In this document: piece after piece, positions 49,777 to 60,402 of the stretch
Position numbering within the stretch: position 1 is the stretch's first letter
Layout of the letters: every line of letters starts with the position of its first letter
Assembly: GCA_963971535.1 (NCBI GenBank)
Contig: OZ020588.1
Location: forward strand, 121,604,505 to 121,668,504
DNA length: 64,000 nucleotides
DNA from: Notolepis coatsorum
Lineage: Eukaryota; Chordata; Actinopteri; Aulopiformes; Paralepididae
Reading direction: 5' to 3'
The notes under the pieces: generated by a model
The model's input: the letters and a program-made list of their open reading frames with translations, nothing else
Databases searched by the model: none
Told to the model about the DNA's origin: nothing
Translations under genes and position numbers: made by a program

Positions 49777-50368
49777 TACTTGGGAGGGAGATCCAAGTGG
49801 TTCCATTATGGAGACAATGCCCACATGTGTTGCTTTGGCCTATCACTCGATGTTCACATACGTAACATAACGTAACATAACATGACATGACATGACATGA
49901 CATAACACAACAGCATAACATTATCATCATATCATAATCACTGTAGCATTGTCCAGCTAGTCACAGTCATCAAAGCAGTAGGCACATATTACAGTAGACC
50001 TAACATTACTTCCGCACAAGGCATTGTGGTAGAGCAGGGAATAGGCAGCAGTTCTCTACGGGACTGTATGTAGGCCACTGGACAAAACTAGAAATGAATT
50101 CCCCAAAATACTACTCCTTGCCTGATGTTAAACATATTTCTACTGTACATGCTCATCCTCATTCTCATGTGACTTTCTGCACCCACGCATATGCTGATCG
50201 GCCCTGTAGTATGCAGTGGCGTCGCGTGGGTAAAATAACAGGGGAAGCCAAAAAAAAATTATTAAAAAAAAAATTATTAAATATTTTTATTAATATTCTT
50301 TTTATTTTTTTAAGTCAAGCAGTCACCATGTACACTACAGTATGGCTCGGCGGCCAGTCAAACTTTAC
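49777..50368. other. No gene; short CATGA repeat
   Basis: Includes (CATGA)n/(ACATA)n at 49860-49910 and an A/T-rich run at 50250-50310. GCAGTGGCGTCGCGTGGG near 50214 could be the start of a DNA transposon, but no partner end was found. Confidence 0.4.
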
Positions 50369-50482
50369 TTTTATTTATTTAACAGATTGCAGAATGGGTA
50401 CAATACAGTACGGCTCAATACACACAATTGTATAAGGGGATGCAGACCAGAGAAAGACGTTTGTCTTGTTTACATCAGGGTC
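50369..50482. repeat. Repeat segment, empty-site copy for hAT at 28599
   Basis: Homologous to 28552-28598 joined to 29677-29742: AACAGATTGCAGAATGGGTA, then one CAATACAC, then GGGGATGCAGACCAGAGAAA. The parent repeat is not identified. Confidence 0.85.
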
Positions 50483-52130
50483 ATTAATACTGCTGGAGCA
50501 TTGGTTCATTTTTGGTCCGATTTTTCCTTGCACGATTTTGCGCGCCGCGTGGGAGCAAATTCGAGACACATATTCGGTTGCAAAAAGGTGTCCCACGGTC
50601 TCCTCTATGGCCGTGAATATTTTCACGCGGATCGGAATCACGGCGCGCCCGTGGGACACTTTTCCGTTTCGGCGAGTTTATTCCACGCTGTTTTCCTTTT
50701 CTAAGCATTTTCGGGGCTACATGTGAATGAGTAAAAGTTGCGGGACGCCCAGATGTTTCCACGATAGAAAGCTTGCGTGGATCCCATAATAGGCTCACTT
50801 AATACAGCGTTTTTAAAATCACGCAAAATTTTCAGGGTCGCGAGCCGACCTTTTCCCCTCGTTTTCGATGATGGAAGTGATTTAGGAAAAGCTTCGGCAC
50901 GCCGAGAGGTCCCCGTGGATTTAATCTCGCGAGGATCGGGGCAATATTCGGCCCGTGGGAACAGTTACGGGTTAATACAATGTTCAGAGTGCAGAGGGGA
51001 AAATATGCTGAGTGTCTTCCTCACAGCCCCGTTTTAAACTTTTAGGGTGTGGCAGTCAGCTCGAATCTGATTGGCTAGGATCGGATTTGGACTCTATAAT
51101 GCTGGAAGCCTGGAGAAAGAGACCTACCCCCTGCCTCTCTCCTATACTAGCTGCAGTGAGCACAGTGAGTCTGACAGTGTGTTAGAGGGAGTGAGAAGGA
51201 GAAGAGGGAGACATTTAAAAAAAAAAAAATAAAAAAATTATAACACAGATGCACAGATGAAAAAGAATGTAAACTATATTAAAAATTTTTTATATATATA
51301 TATATATTTTTTTTTTCATATTTCATATTTGATATTAATTCATATGTCTGGTTGTTCTGAAAAGAAAGATGTACATCACTTCATTGTATAATCATTTTTA
51401 TAAAAGTTGACCAGGCCAACCTGAAATATCACAAAATAGCTGCAACCTTGAAGTGTTCAAGCTAAATGTATAGGCACACCTACACTCACCTGAACACATC
51501 ATCACTCCGACTGAGAACCTTTGCACTTTGTCATTGTATGAAATATCATATAATATAGGGTGTTTTATTTTTATTTTTGTAGTTATCATTCATATACTGT
51601 AGATTGTTCATTTCAAATGAATAGGATATATCATAGTTTAACAGTTTATTGGCTCCTCCACAAACACATAGCTCATAAGCTTTATAGTAATGTACATGAT
51701 AGATCTTGACTCTGGAGGTAATTATTTAGAATAGAGGTGAAGTGAAGGGTACGCCAGCCAGGAGCTGAAAAATGGACCTCTTTCATTCAGTACTCTCAGT
51801 CAATAAACAGTAATCAATGTTCGTCCACAGCGTGTTTAATAGAAAAATAAGGGCACAGGCTCTGTGTCTCAGCTCTGTTCAAGATGTCTGTCCCATGCTT
51901 TTATTTAAATGTCCCCCTTAATCTATCTCAGTAGTGTTGATGCATAAAAATGAAAAGAAAAGAAAAGAAAATTTCTGGGCCACATCTGGGCCAGTACATT
52001 TGCTGGAAGCCAGTTGTATTCTTATAAATGACAATGTTTTACATCAGGTTTATGTGAATACTGAAACATATCTGTACTTTCACTCATAGTAATAGGACAG
52101 TGATTATTTATATTTTCTTTGAAACCTCAG
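50483..52130. other. Unassigned, with promoter-like stretch near 51070
   Basis: Contains a self-complementary pair (GGTGTCCCACGG near 50586 and CCGTGGGACAC near 50649). At 51070-51110 there is ATTGG (inverted CCAAT) followed by CTCTATAATG, a TATA-like arrangement. The flanks from 51220 are A/T-rich, with a (TA)n run at 51290. No gene was recognised. Confidence 0.35.
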
Positions 52131-52131
52131 G

Positions 52132-52288
52132 GTCTGAACATGAATACCATCCAAAGGTCAACTGCTTATTTTGCCAAACTCCACACAGAGCCTGTGTGAG
52201 GTGCAGAGGGCAACATGTTCCATGTTTCCACACAAATGGAGCACAATCATGTGAAAACGTCACTAAATTTCATAGATCCCTTCAGTAA
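52132..52288 (+). CDS. Cysteine-rich hypothetical exon
   Basis: Unrecognised. After a possible acceptor (TTTGAAACCTCAG at 52119-52131) an open frame of about 50 codons carries HPKVNCLFCQTPHRACVRC, then C-F-H and a final C-x5-F-H, ending at a TAA. The CxxC..CxxC..CxH spacing suggests a small zinc-binding module, perhaps the C-terminal cysteine-rich domain of a transposase or an unrelated exon. No start codon within, no neighbouring exon recognised. Confidence 0.3.
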
Positions 52289-52786
52289 GATATTTGTATA
52301 TTAGTTATTTAACTTATTTTATATACCAAAGCATACTGGAAGCCAACACGACTCTTCCACTTGTACATGTTGAATGGGCTGCCAGACATACAGTAGGAGT
52401 CCCACTGAGGGAAAGCAGCTGTGTCTGACTACCGATATTACCATCACAGTAACCCCCGTGATGCATCTCCCCTGCATCCATCCTCCATTACCCTCCTTTA
52501 AAGGAATACTTCACGCAAAAGTGATCATTTATATATCAATGACACACCCTGTGATGCCTCATGATTCATGATTATTTCCCCCTGCGCATGCCACCGCGGT
52601 GAACGTAGAATCCCAAAAACGGTAGCCATACTTGATTTACACACTCTCAAACACATCTTGCAGTATAATCCAAGTTTCCTTTATCCAATCGTATGCTCAA
52701 TACTTCACACACATGCACATGCAATTTCGCTAAAAACTTTTTTTTTTTTTTTTTATTGATAATAATAATTATAATAATTTAGGACC

Positions 52787-53186
52787 TGCTCCGAGGTCAT
52801 CAATTGGCACACATGCGATGCATGCATGCAATTCGTATCTGCGATTAACCCATCCCGTCGTCCTTCCCCCCCAAGGGCAGCCGGGAGCAGACAGGCGTCA
52901 ACGTGAGCCGCGCCAGGGGACCAATCCAAGTGCTCCTGTCCGTCTTCGTCAAGGACGCCACAGCGTTAGCGATCTTGTTGTTGTGCATGTTTTTCCATTG
53001 GGTTTATCTTATCGGAAGGGGAAACCCTTGCGAGCACGGGGAGAACATGCAAACTCCACACAGAAAGGCCTGGGTGATACCCCACCTGGGTAACTGGCAT
53101 CATGGAAACCTGGTCCCCAAGCGGGAATCGAACCCTGGACCTTCTTGCTGTGAGGCGACAGTGTTAACCACTACACCACCGTGCCG
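52787..53186 (-). mobile_element. SINE family B copy 2, nested in SINE A
   Basis: On the minus strand it opens CGGCACGGTGGTGTAGTGG and GGTTCGATTCCCGCTTGG, with GGAGTTTGCATGTTCTCCCC later: the same head and core as the copy at 44022. The left boundary is approximate. It sits between the tail and body of SINE A. Confidence 0.85.
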
Positions 53187-53567
53187 ATCTCTTTCCCCGT
53201 CCATTTTCCTCCGATTTTCTCCCATCCCAATGTTAGTCGTATGCCAATTCCCAGTCCCTTCCTGGTCGCTGCGCACTTACCCCCCACAGTCAGATCATCT
53301 GGGAGAGTGGAGGCTACCACGTGCTTCCTCCGACACACGTCCAGCCAATCACTGCTTCTTTTCACCTGGCAGCGCGGATTTTCATCGAGAGGGCGTAGCG
53401 TGTGGGAGGATCACACTATCCCCCTCAAGTCCTATCCGCGCTTAGCAGGCGCCCCGACCGAACTGTAGGAGTCGCTGTTTACAACGACCCGGACCCACCC
53501 CGCCAGCTTCTCCCACCCTCTAATACAGCCAATTGTATTAGTGCAGACGGCCAGCCAAGCTGGTGAC

Positions 53568-53621
53568 AACCCCGGAGCTGTGAGCTGGATTCGTTCGAAT
53601 CCAGCTCACAGCTCCGGGGTT
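53568..53621. repeat. 26-bp perfect palindrome with 2-nt loop
   Basis: Arms 53568-53593 and 53596-53621 are exact reverse complements around TT, centred on GGATTCG/CGAATCC, the box B of the SINE. The sibling SINE copies have only imperfect pairing here. Confidence 0.97.
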
Positions 53622-53934
53622 GGTGACGAACGCAATCTCCGCTCGGCCACCTAACCGCCCTTCGCTAAAAACTTTCTAACTAAAACATGTAGCGTACATG
53701 AGTGAGTGTGTGCATTTGTACTCTGCCCTGTGCATTCAATTGACTTCCAGCTCTTTCATTGGGGTAGAAGGTGAATAGGAGCAGAACTCTTGGCCATACA
53801 TACTGTGTCGAGCCGGTGGTGTTCAGGCTCGACACGGTTCAAAACAAACTAATTAAAATGTCCACACAAGCACAATTTCAATAAATAAAATATATTTATT
53901 AAATAGAAGCACAACAGTCCGATATGCAATTAGA

Positions 53935-54124
<190 letters not shown>

Positions 54125-54250
54125 TCCTCTTTTAATTACTTTTGGTATAATTATATTATATAATTATTATGTACTTTACCATCTTCTCATTGTATAAGTC
54201 CTTTTCATGTTTACCTTTACTTGTATTGTGTGTGTCCCATGTATACCAGT

Positions 54251-55224
54251 TTAATGTGTATTGTACTTATCCTTCCCTGGATCACTGTGTCCCCTCTCGT
54301 CTCCTCTCTGTTCCCCTTCTCCGTATCTTTTCGTCTTTCTTCTCAGTTGATCCGCTTTGAATCGGTTCAGATCTCCTTCACCCTCCCGTCCTCCTCTCCT
54401 CTTCTTCGTCCCCCGACCCTGGTCCATCTTCTCGCCTCCTCCAACCTCTGCATCAGTGTCGGTTATTCTCTGTCCCTCCACCTCCATCTTCGTCTGCCAG
54501 GCTGCTCTGAGAATGTTTTCTTTGACTTCGAATTTCAAGAAATTAACTATAACTGCTCTCTGTGGTCTGTTTATCTGTGGCTTCGCCGCTAGGGTCCTGT
54601 GTGCCCTTTGAATCTCTATCTTGACGAGGTCTGACACTTCCAGTTTTCCTCGAATTAGGTTGTCTAGATGTTTGGTCATCGAGTCTTCTTCTATCCCTTC
54701 TCTCAGTCCCAATATTCGTGTATTATTTCTCCTTGACCTCCCCTCCAAGTCCGTTAGCTTTTCTCTCAACATATATCTTGTTGTTCGAGCGTCGCCTTTA
54801 GAATTTCTTGTATTTCTGTATTCCATTCCTCTGTTTCAGCTGTCCTTCCTTCTAGCATCCTTATATCTTTCTCTTGTTCCTGTAGTTTTCCATCAATTGT
54901 ATCGAGTCTCTTATTTATTTCTTCTCTGAGCTCGTCCTGACCCTTCTTTAATTCTTCCCTGAGTCTGTCGATGTCGCTCTGAATGCTCTGCGCGTTAGCT
55001 TGATTAGCTATTGCGTTAGCTTGTTGGTTAGCTAATGTGCTAGCTTGTATGCTAGTCTGTATGCTAGCTTGTAGCTCCGCTACCCAGGTGGGTATCTCTG
55101 GTCTGTCGCCCTACGTCATGCTAGCTTGAATTACCTCCTGCGCCACCTCCTCGTGTCGATAACTTTCCTCCGGTGTTTGTACTTCTTCTGGGGTCCCCTT
55201 TCTCTCGCTTTTTCTCGTGTTCAT
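54251..55224 (-). pseudogene. L1-type ORF1 remnant (Transposase_22)
   Basis: ATG at 55224 opens MNTRKSERKGTPEEV on the minus strand. An in-frame TAG near 55112 follows, then an alanine/glutamine-rich stretch built from repeated GCTAGC-containing codons, and a long coiled coil (LREELKKGQDELREEINKRL). A frameshift near 54775 precedes EKLTDLEGRSRRNNTRILGL, the ORF1 RNA-binding domain signature, and RPQRAVIVNFLKFEVKENIL. It differs from the ORF1 at 11041, so it is another L1 family. Unusually, the 5' part survives while ORF2 and the 3' end are missing; (TAA)n abuts its 3' side. Confidence 0.85.
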
Positions 55225-55791
55225 CCTTCCTTTTCTCTTATATCCTTGAATTGTCACTTTTTATTTTGTTTATTTTTACTTCCTTTTTTCGATATTCTTT
55301 GACCGGGAGCTCTTTTCTATGGCCGCTTACCCCAACATCTCAAACCGGAAGTCCAGGACAAGGTATTTCAACAAGGATAGAGTAGCAAGGCTAGGGTTCA
55401 TCGTCGTACCTAGGTAGGTAGGTTAACACTGCGATGAGGGTAGAGCAGGATCTGTGGGCTGAAGTAGGAGTTAGTTGACGAGGGAATCCCTCACAGCCGC
55501 GTTAATTAGTGTCCCTCTGGCAGCGTGGGAATCCTGGGGTCGGATGCTGCCCATATAAGGGTGTGAGAGGATGAGGGGTGAGGAAGGCTTCCGCCGTGAT
55601 GGTGTGGAAGGAGGAGGGTTGAGGAAGGCTCTCGCCGTGACTATGACAATAACATCTCAAAGCACTCGAAAATGACATTTTTCTATTTTTACCGATTTCT
55701 GAAAAGCGCAACTTCCTGAGCATTTGGGAGACATTCTAAATCCCATTGTTCTCCGCCCACCGGTGCAAAAAGCAGTTTGGACTCTCAAGGG
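55225..55791. other. L1 5' leader and unassigned flank
   Basis: 55225-55390 is probably the 5' leader of the L1. The rest is moderately GC-rich and holds an imperfect direct repeat (GGAGG..TGAGGAAGGCT..CGCCGTGA at about 55575 and 55610). No gene. Confidence 0.4.
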
Positions 55792-56861
55792 TTAAAGGAA
55801 TACTTCACGCAAAAGTGATCATTTATATATCAATGACACACCCTGTGATGCCTCATGATTCATGATTATTTTCCCTGTGCATGCCACCGCGGTGAACGTA
55901 GAATCCCAAAAACGGTAGCCATACTTGATTTACACACTCTCAAACACATCTTGCAGTATTATCAAAGTCTCCTTTATCCAGTCGTATGCTCAATACTTCA
56001 CACACATGCACATGCAATTTAGCTAAAAACTTTCTAACTAAAACATGTACTGAGTGAGTGTGTGCGTTTGTACTCTGCCCTGTGCATTCAATTGACTTCC
56101 AGCTCTTTCATTGGGGTAGAAGGTGAGTAGGAGCAGAACTCTTGGCCATACATACTGTGACGAGCCGGTGGTGTTCATGCTCGACACGGTTCAAAACAAA
56201 CTAATTAAAATGTCTGTCCAATTATCTAGCGGTCTCAGTCAATGAGTCAACTAAATGTCCCCATTGGAAGGGTGTAGGCAAACGACTTATAAATTGAACC
56301 AAAAGAAACAATTCGGACTTTGCAAGAATGTTCATTTATTGTGACTCCATGTCCAAACATTCCGTTATTTGGATAACTGTCATGCCATCATCACCAGGTG
56401 GTCAATCAAGCAAGCGGTTAGCTGGTAGCTGGTAGCAGCTTAAGTCTGTAGATAGTAGTACTTGTTTAGCAGTTAGCCAGCAGTAGTATCATTTAGCCAG
56501 TAGTAGTAGCACTTAGCCAGCAGAGTTGATACAGTCGGTAGCATTTAGCATCGGTCAGTAGTCAGATTATTTACCTATACAAAGGAAAGGAAATAAACGA
56601 CATCAATTAGTAACTTGATATATGAATCAAAGGATACATGCGGATATTAACGGCGCATACAATGCAACGTACCGTTGGCCAGTCAGAGACCTTACAGGCC
56701 TATGGCTACGTGTGTCTCTTAAATAGTGCGTCACACAGACGCTGATTCAGCCTCACCTGTCCACATCTCAGTCCCCTGGCGTCCCACAGTTGCAGTAAAC
56801 GCCCACTAGGTGGCACCAGATGATAAATAATACTTGTATACTAAGTGCCACTATAATAATG

Positions 56862-56933
<72 letters not shown>

Positions 56934-57036
56934 TATCTGTAGGAAGGGCGCTGGATAATTCTCCAATGTCCACACAAGCACAATTTCAATAAGATATGTA
57001 TTGAATAGAAGCACAACAGTCAGATGGGCAATTAGA

Positions 57037-57037
<1 letters not shown>
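55792..57037. repeat. Duplicated segment, copy 2 (with solo LTR)
   Basis: 55792-56214 matches the first part of copy 1 without the SINE, and 56966-57037 matches its last 80 bp (CCACACAAGCACAATTTCAA, AGAAGCACAACAGTC). Between them is a 751-bp insertion. Confidence 0.88.
56215..56965. mobile_element. Solo LTR (TG..CA, TSD ATGTC)
   Basis: Begins TGTCCAATTATC and ends GATAATTCTCCA, so the ends are TG..CA with matching inverted termini. ATGTC is duplicated at 56210-56214 and 56966-56970, and copy 1 has it once (about 53858-53862). It contains repeated TAGCCAGCAGTAG-like motifs (56460-56530) and an (AAT)n at 56862-56931. No internal retroelement sequence, so a solo LTR; superfamily unknown. Confidence 0.8.

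Positions 57038-57113
<76 letters not shown>
57038..57113. repeat. (AAT)n tail of the L2 LINE
   Basis: About 25 AAT units followed directly by CTTTATTTGTATAGCACTTT, the L2 3' end on the minus strand. Confidence 0.95.
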
Positions 57114-57116
<3 letters not shown>

Positions 57117-57237
57117 CTTTATTTGTATAGCACTTTTCATACAGAAGTTGCAGTTCAAAGTGCTTCACAACAGTAGAAAATACAGGCATAAGCTAGCATA
57201 AAAAAGATAGAGAGGTAGCAAGGTAAGGTAAATCACA

Positions 57238-57640
57238 CTTTATGTTTATGTTTATTTAGGATTGCACTTGACAAAAGCTATTCTTCCCGGGGTCCGGCAC
57301 TTACAACAATACAACAATATTCAATACATTACATCATTATCAACATCAACATCAATTACATCATCAATTACATCATTATCAATTAGTTAGGATGATATTG
57401 TACAAGATATTTATTAGTAAAAAGTATTAAAATAAAATAATTAAAATAAAATAAATAGTGCTTCCTGAGCAGCACTCACTGCCATCAACATAAATACAAT
57501 TAACAGTCAATTGGTTTTCACCGCTATGCCATAAGGGTTCAGTGCATGCTTGTTAGTAGATGGTATTTAAATTCTTTCTTGAAAGTGTTTCACATTAGGA
57601 TCTAGCATCCCAATAGGCCTTTCTGTTTACAGTTTCATTC
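57238..57640 (-). mobile_element. Daphne/CR1-group LINE 3' fragment, nested
   Basis: The minus strand has a C-terminal frame FKKEFKYHLLTSMH and stop, then a 3' UTR ending GCCGGACCCCGGGAAGAATA, GCTTTTGTCAAGTGCAATCC and TAAATAAACATAAAC, matching the family at 46006-46442. It splits the L2. Confidence 0.65.
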
Positions 57641-57836
57641 AGTAATACAAATAATAAAAATAGAATAGACAGAGTAAAAACAAAGTGCGGTTGGATTCAG
57701 TTTAAAAATAGGCAAAAAATTATAAAATAGAACGAACATACAACAGGGCATTTAACATACAACAGAGCAGTGCATCAGTAACAAGTAAAGTGTGATAAAA
57801 TAGTTACATTTTGAATTACAACAGAGCAGTGCTCTT

Positions 57837-58296
57837 TTTTATCCACTTTTTATCCCTCTTTTTCTGTTTTTCTCCCATCCCAATTTTTTGTTGTGCCAAT
57901 TCCCCCCTCCCCTGACTTGATCGTTGCTCGCCCACTGGTCGGTCATAGGGAGGGTTGAAGAATCCATTGCATGTCCCCTCCGATACATGCGGGGTCAGCC
58001 AGCCACTTCTTTTCACCTGCCAGCGCGGACTCTCATTGGCGAGGTGTAACGTGTGGGAGGCTCACACTACCCTCGACATCTCCTGTCCTTGCTGTGCAGG
58101 CGTCCTGACCGACCTGTAGGAGTCACTGTTTACAACGACCAGATTACCACCCATCGACTCCCCTCCCGCTGACTCTGCTAATTGAGTCAGTATGATGGCC
58201 GGCCCAAGCCGGCGGCAACGCTGACAGCCGGATTCGATACCGGTGTCTCACGCGTTTGGTGACGAGCGCTTAGACCGCTGCGCCACCCAGCCGCCC
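57837..58296 (-). mobile_element. tRNA-derived SINE, family A-like, copy 3
   Basis: The 17-bp duplication AACAGAGCAGTGCTCTT lies at 57820-57836 and 58297-58313. The minus-strand head is GGGCGGCTGGGTGGCGCAGCGG, with GGTATCGAATCC as box B; the body shares CACACGTTACAC and AGGCGTCC/CAGGCGCC-like blocks with copies 1 and 2 but is diverged, so it is a subfamily. Inserted in L2 sequence. Confidence 0.92.
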
Positions 58297-58317
58297 AACA
58301 GAGCAGTGCTCTTAAAA

Positions 58318-58980
58318 TTACAGTGCATACAGTAGAACCGACACATGAATTTGTTGAGTGTTGGCGATGTAGCTAGGTCCCTGTCCATTTAGAGCTTTGT
58401 ATGTAAGGAGAAGGACCTTGAAGTTAATTCTAAATGTTACAGGAAGCCAGTGTAGAGCAGCTAAGACTGGACTAATGTGCTCTCTCCTTTTGGTTCTAGT
58501 AAGCAGTCGGGCTGCAGAGTTTTGGATTAGCTGAAGCCTCTCTGTGGTTTTCTTAGGGAGACCTGAAAAAAGTGCATTACAGTAGTCTAACCGGCTAGAT
58601 ATGAATGCATGAATTAGCTTCTCAGCATCGTTTTGATTAATAAATGGTCTTACTTTTGCTATATTTCTGAGATGGAAGAACGATGTTTTGGTCACTTTGT
58701 TAATATGAGAATTGAAGTTCAGTTCTGAATCTATGATAACCCAGAGACTTGTGACCTCAGATTTGATCGAAGGGGTTAGTCCTCCCAGGTTCGTTATTAA
58801 AGTTAATTTTTTTGTTTTGGGGCCGATAATTATAATGTTTTGTTCTCGTTTAGTTTCAGGAAGTTCTTACTCATCCATTTATTTATTTATTGCCAATAAG
58901 CAGTCTGTGATGGAGTTAATAGCTGTATCATTTGGTTCAGCAGATATGTACAGTTGTGTATCATCCGCATAGCTATGGAA
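58318..58980 (-). pseudogene. L2 ORF2, RT palm to C-terminus fragment
   Basis: YADD catalytic motif at about 58960-58971, followed by an acidic linker and the thumb/C-terminal motifs FFHLRNIAK, SRLDYCNALFSGLP and LQLIQNSAARLLT. A small insertion producing two stops (INK then WMDE) lies near 58880. The final YKALNGQGPSYIA block precedes the SINE. The upstream fingers and endonuclease are missing. Confidence 0.85.
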
Positions 58981-60341
58981 ACGTTAGGTTATGACTATAA
59001 CCAAGTTCTGTTAGTAGTGGTGACCAGTGATGCCACAGATTACTTGTAAAAGTAATCTGATTACTGATTACTGATTACTCCTTTAAAAAGTAATCTAAGT
59101 TACTTTACTGATTACTTGATTATCAGAGTAACTTAGTTACTTTGAAAGTAACTAGGTTACGAAGTCGTCGTCGTTCCCCCAACAGTTTTTTTTAAACGCT
59201 TTATTGAAAGTGCATAAATTGTTTTTAACTTGTTTCTCTGCACATAACGTAAATTGTTAAACTAGTGCTTCAGCTTCTGTACCATCAAGTATGGTAAAGC
59301 AACAGTCTATGATGCTCACAGCATTAGAGCAGCCAGCCAGTGGTTTTACAAAACCAGTGTATCACATCTAACAAATGCAGGCTGAACTATTCAATTATAT
59401 CAACTGTAACTATTAAATTGTTTTTATAAATGTCTCTCTATAAACATACAATCAGTCTCTCTTTAACATGTAAATTAACTGTAAATCTGGCAAATAAGAG
59501 CTTTTGCTCTGCCACCATCAACCCTCCTGTACCTAGTCGTCGGCTAGTGTTGTGATTCCAGATGCTTTCAATGCAATTGGATGTGCTGTTTTTAGCGGTA
59601 GACAGTATTTTGTTTCCTCCGTTTTTGCCAAGCGTTTTGGGGTGGAATTCTCCGGACGACGGAGCCCTGCTGTCACACGATTGGCGCATATGTCACATGA
59701 CGTGCTGTGAAGACCCGCCCTACTCTGCCTCTGATTTGCAGACTGTGGATGGGGAATGTGATTGGACCAAAGCAGAGTCACTCACAGACAGAGGGTCCAG
59801 TCACGCCGTGGGACACATTCTTGTATTTAACCCTTTCACTGCCACACAACATCACTCCCAAATAAGAAAAACAGCTCAAAATGTATTTTTGACTGTCGAA
59901 AACGAAATAAAATACTGCATTCCGCCTGCATTATGAATTTATGATGAGATAGTAACGAAATAGTAACGCACAGCCACTTGGACAAGTAACTGCAATCAGA
60001 TTACTGGCTTTTAAAGATTAACGCGTTAGATTACTATTTTCGGGGAAAAGTAATCAGATTACAATAACGCGTTACTGGCATCACTGGTGGTGACGCTCGG
60101 CGTCACTCATGCACTGTCCTCGCACGTGCACGCGCACTGAATAAAAGACCACAATGTACCTTTATATCTCAATATTTGTCTGACCACACCTCTATCAGCT
60201 TCCCATATAAGCAGGGGTGGGGCCACCCCCTCGCCTCCTTCCCAAGCTTTCACCACAAGGCGAGATCAAGGGCTGCAGCGGCGGCGGACGCCGAGCGTCA
60301 CCACTACTAACAGAACTTGGTTATAGTCATAACCTAACGTT
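58980..60341. mobile_element. Element with perfect 55-bp TIRs, split by a hAT
   Basis: The right arm 60287-60341 is the exact reverse complement of 58980-59024 joined to 60095-60104. Excluding the hAT and its duplicate, the element is about 290 bp. The arms begin AACGTTAGGTTATGAC and end GACGCTCGGCGTC. Family unknown; long perfect arms with a short core suggest a MITE or foldback. Flanking target duplications were not found. Confidence 0.85.
59025..60086. mobile_element. hAT element (TSD GTGGTGAC)
   Basis: CAGTGATGCCACAGATTACT at 59025 and GTTACTGGCATCACTG ending 60086. GTGGTGAC is duplicated at 59017-59024 and 60087-60094. The ends are built of many AGTAATCTGATTAC/GTAACTTAGTTAC blocks that can pair within and between termini. 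No transposase frame. It sits inside the left arm of the 55-bp-TIR element. Confidence 0.95.
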
Positions 60342-60350
60342 CTGTATCGT

Positions 60351-60402
60351 ATGGCTCTCGCTCGGCGTCACTCATGCACAAGGGAGGCCGAGCGAGAGCC
60401 AT
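60351..60402. repeat. 16-bp perfect hairpin
   Basis: ATGGCTCTCGCTCGGC (60351-60366) and GCCGAGCGAGAGCCAT (60387-60402) enclose a 20-nt loop. The loop text GTCACTCATGCAC also occurs after CTCGGC at 60096-60115. Confidence 0.95.

Larger units (their letters stand above)
52741..53660 (-). mobile_element. SINE family A copy 2, containing SINE B
   Basis: The 15-bp duplication TTCGCTAAAAACTTT lies at 52726-52740 and 53661-53675, and copy 2 of the host segment (about 56024-56038) has the site once. SINE A sequence is at 53187-53660 plus the T-rich tail at 52741-52786. In its tRNA-like head the box B region is a perfect palindrome (53568-53621). Confidence 0.92.
57114..58980 (-). mobile_element. L2 (Maui-like) LINE, split by two insertions
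   Basis: 3' end CTTTATTTGTATAGCACTTT at 57114. The minus-strand ORF2 piece at 58980-58840 begins with FHSYADDTQLYISAE, the RT active site, then NSITDCLLAINK. 58695-58318 gives KTSFFHLRNIAKVRPF, HAFISSRLDYCNAL and LPVTFRINFKVLLLTYKAL. A LINE piece (57238-57640) and a SINE (57837-58296) split the 3' half. The 5' side ends at the inverted-repeat element at 58980, inside the RT. Confidence 0.87.
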
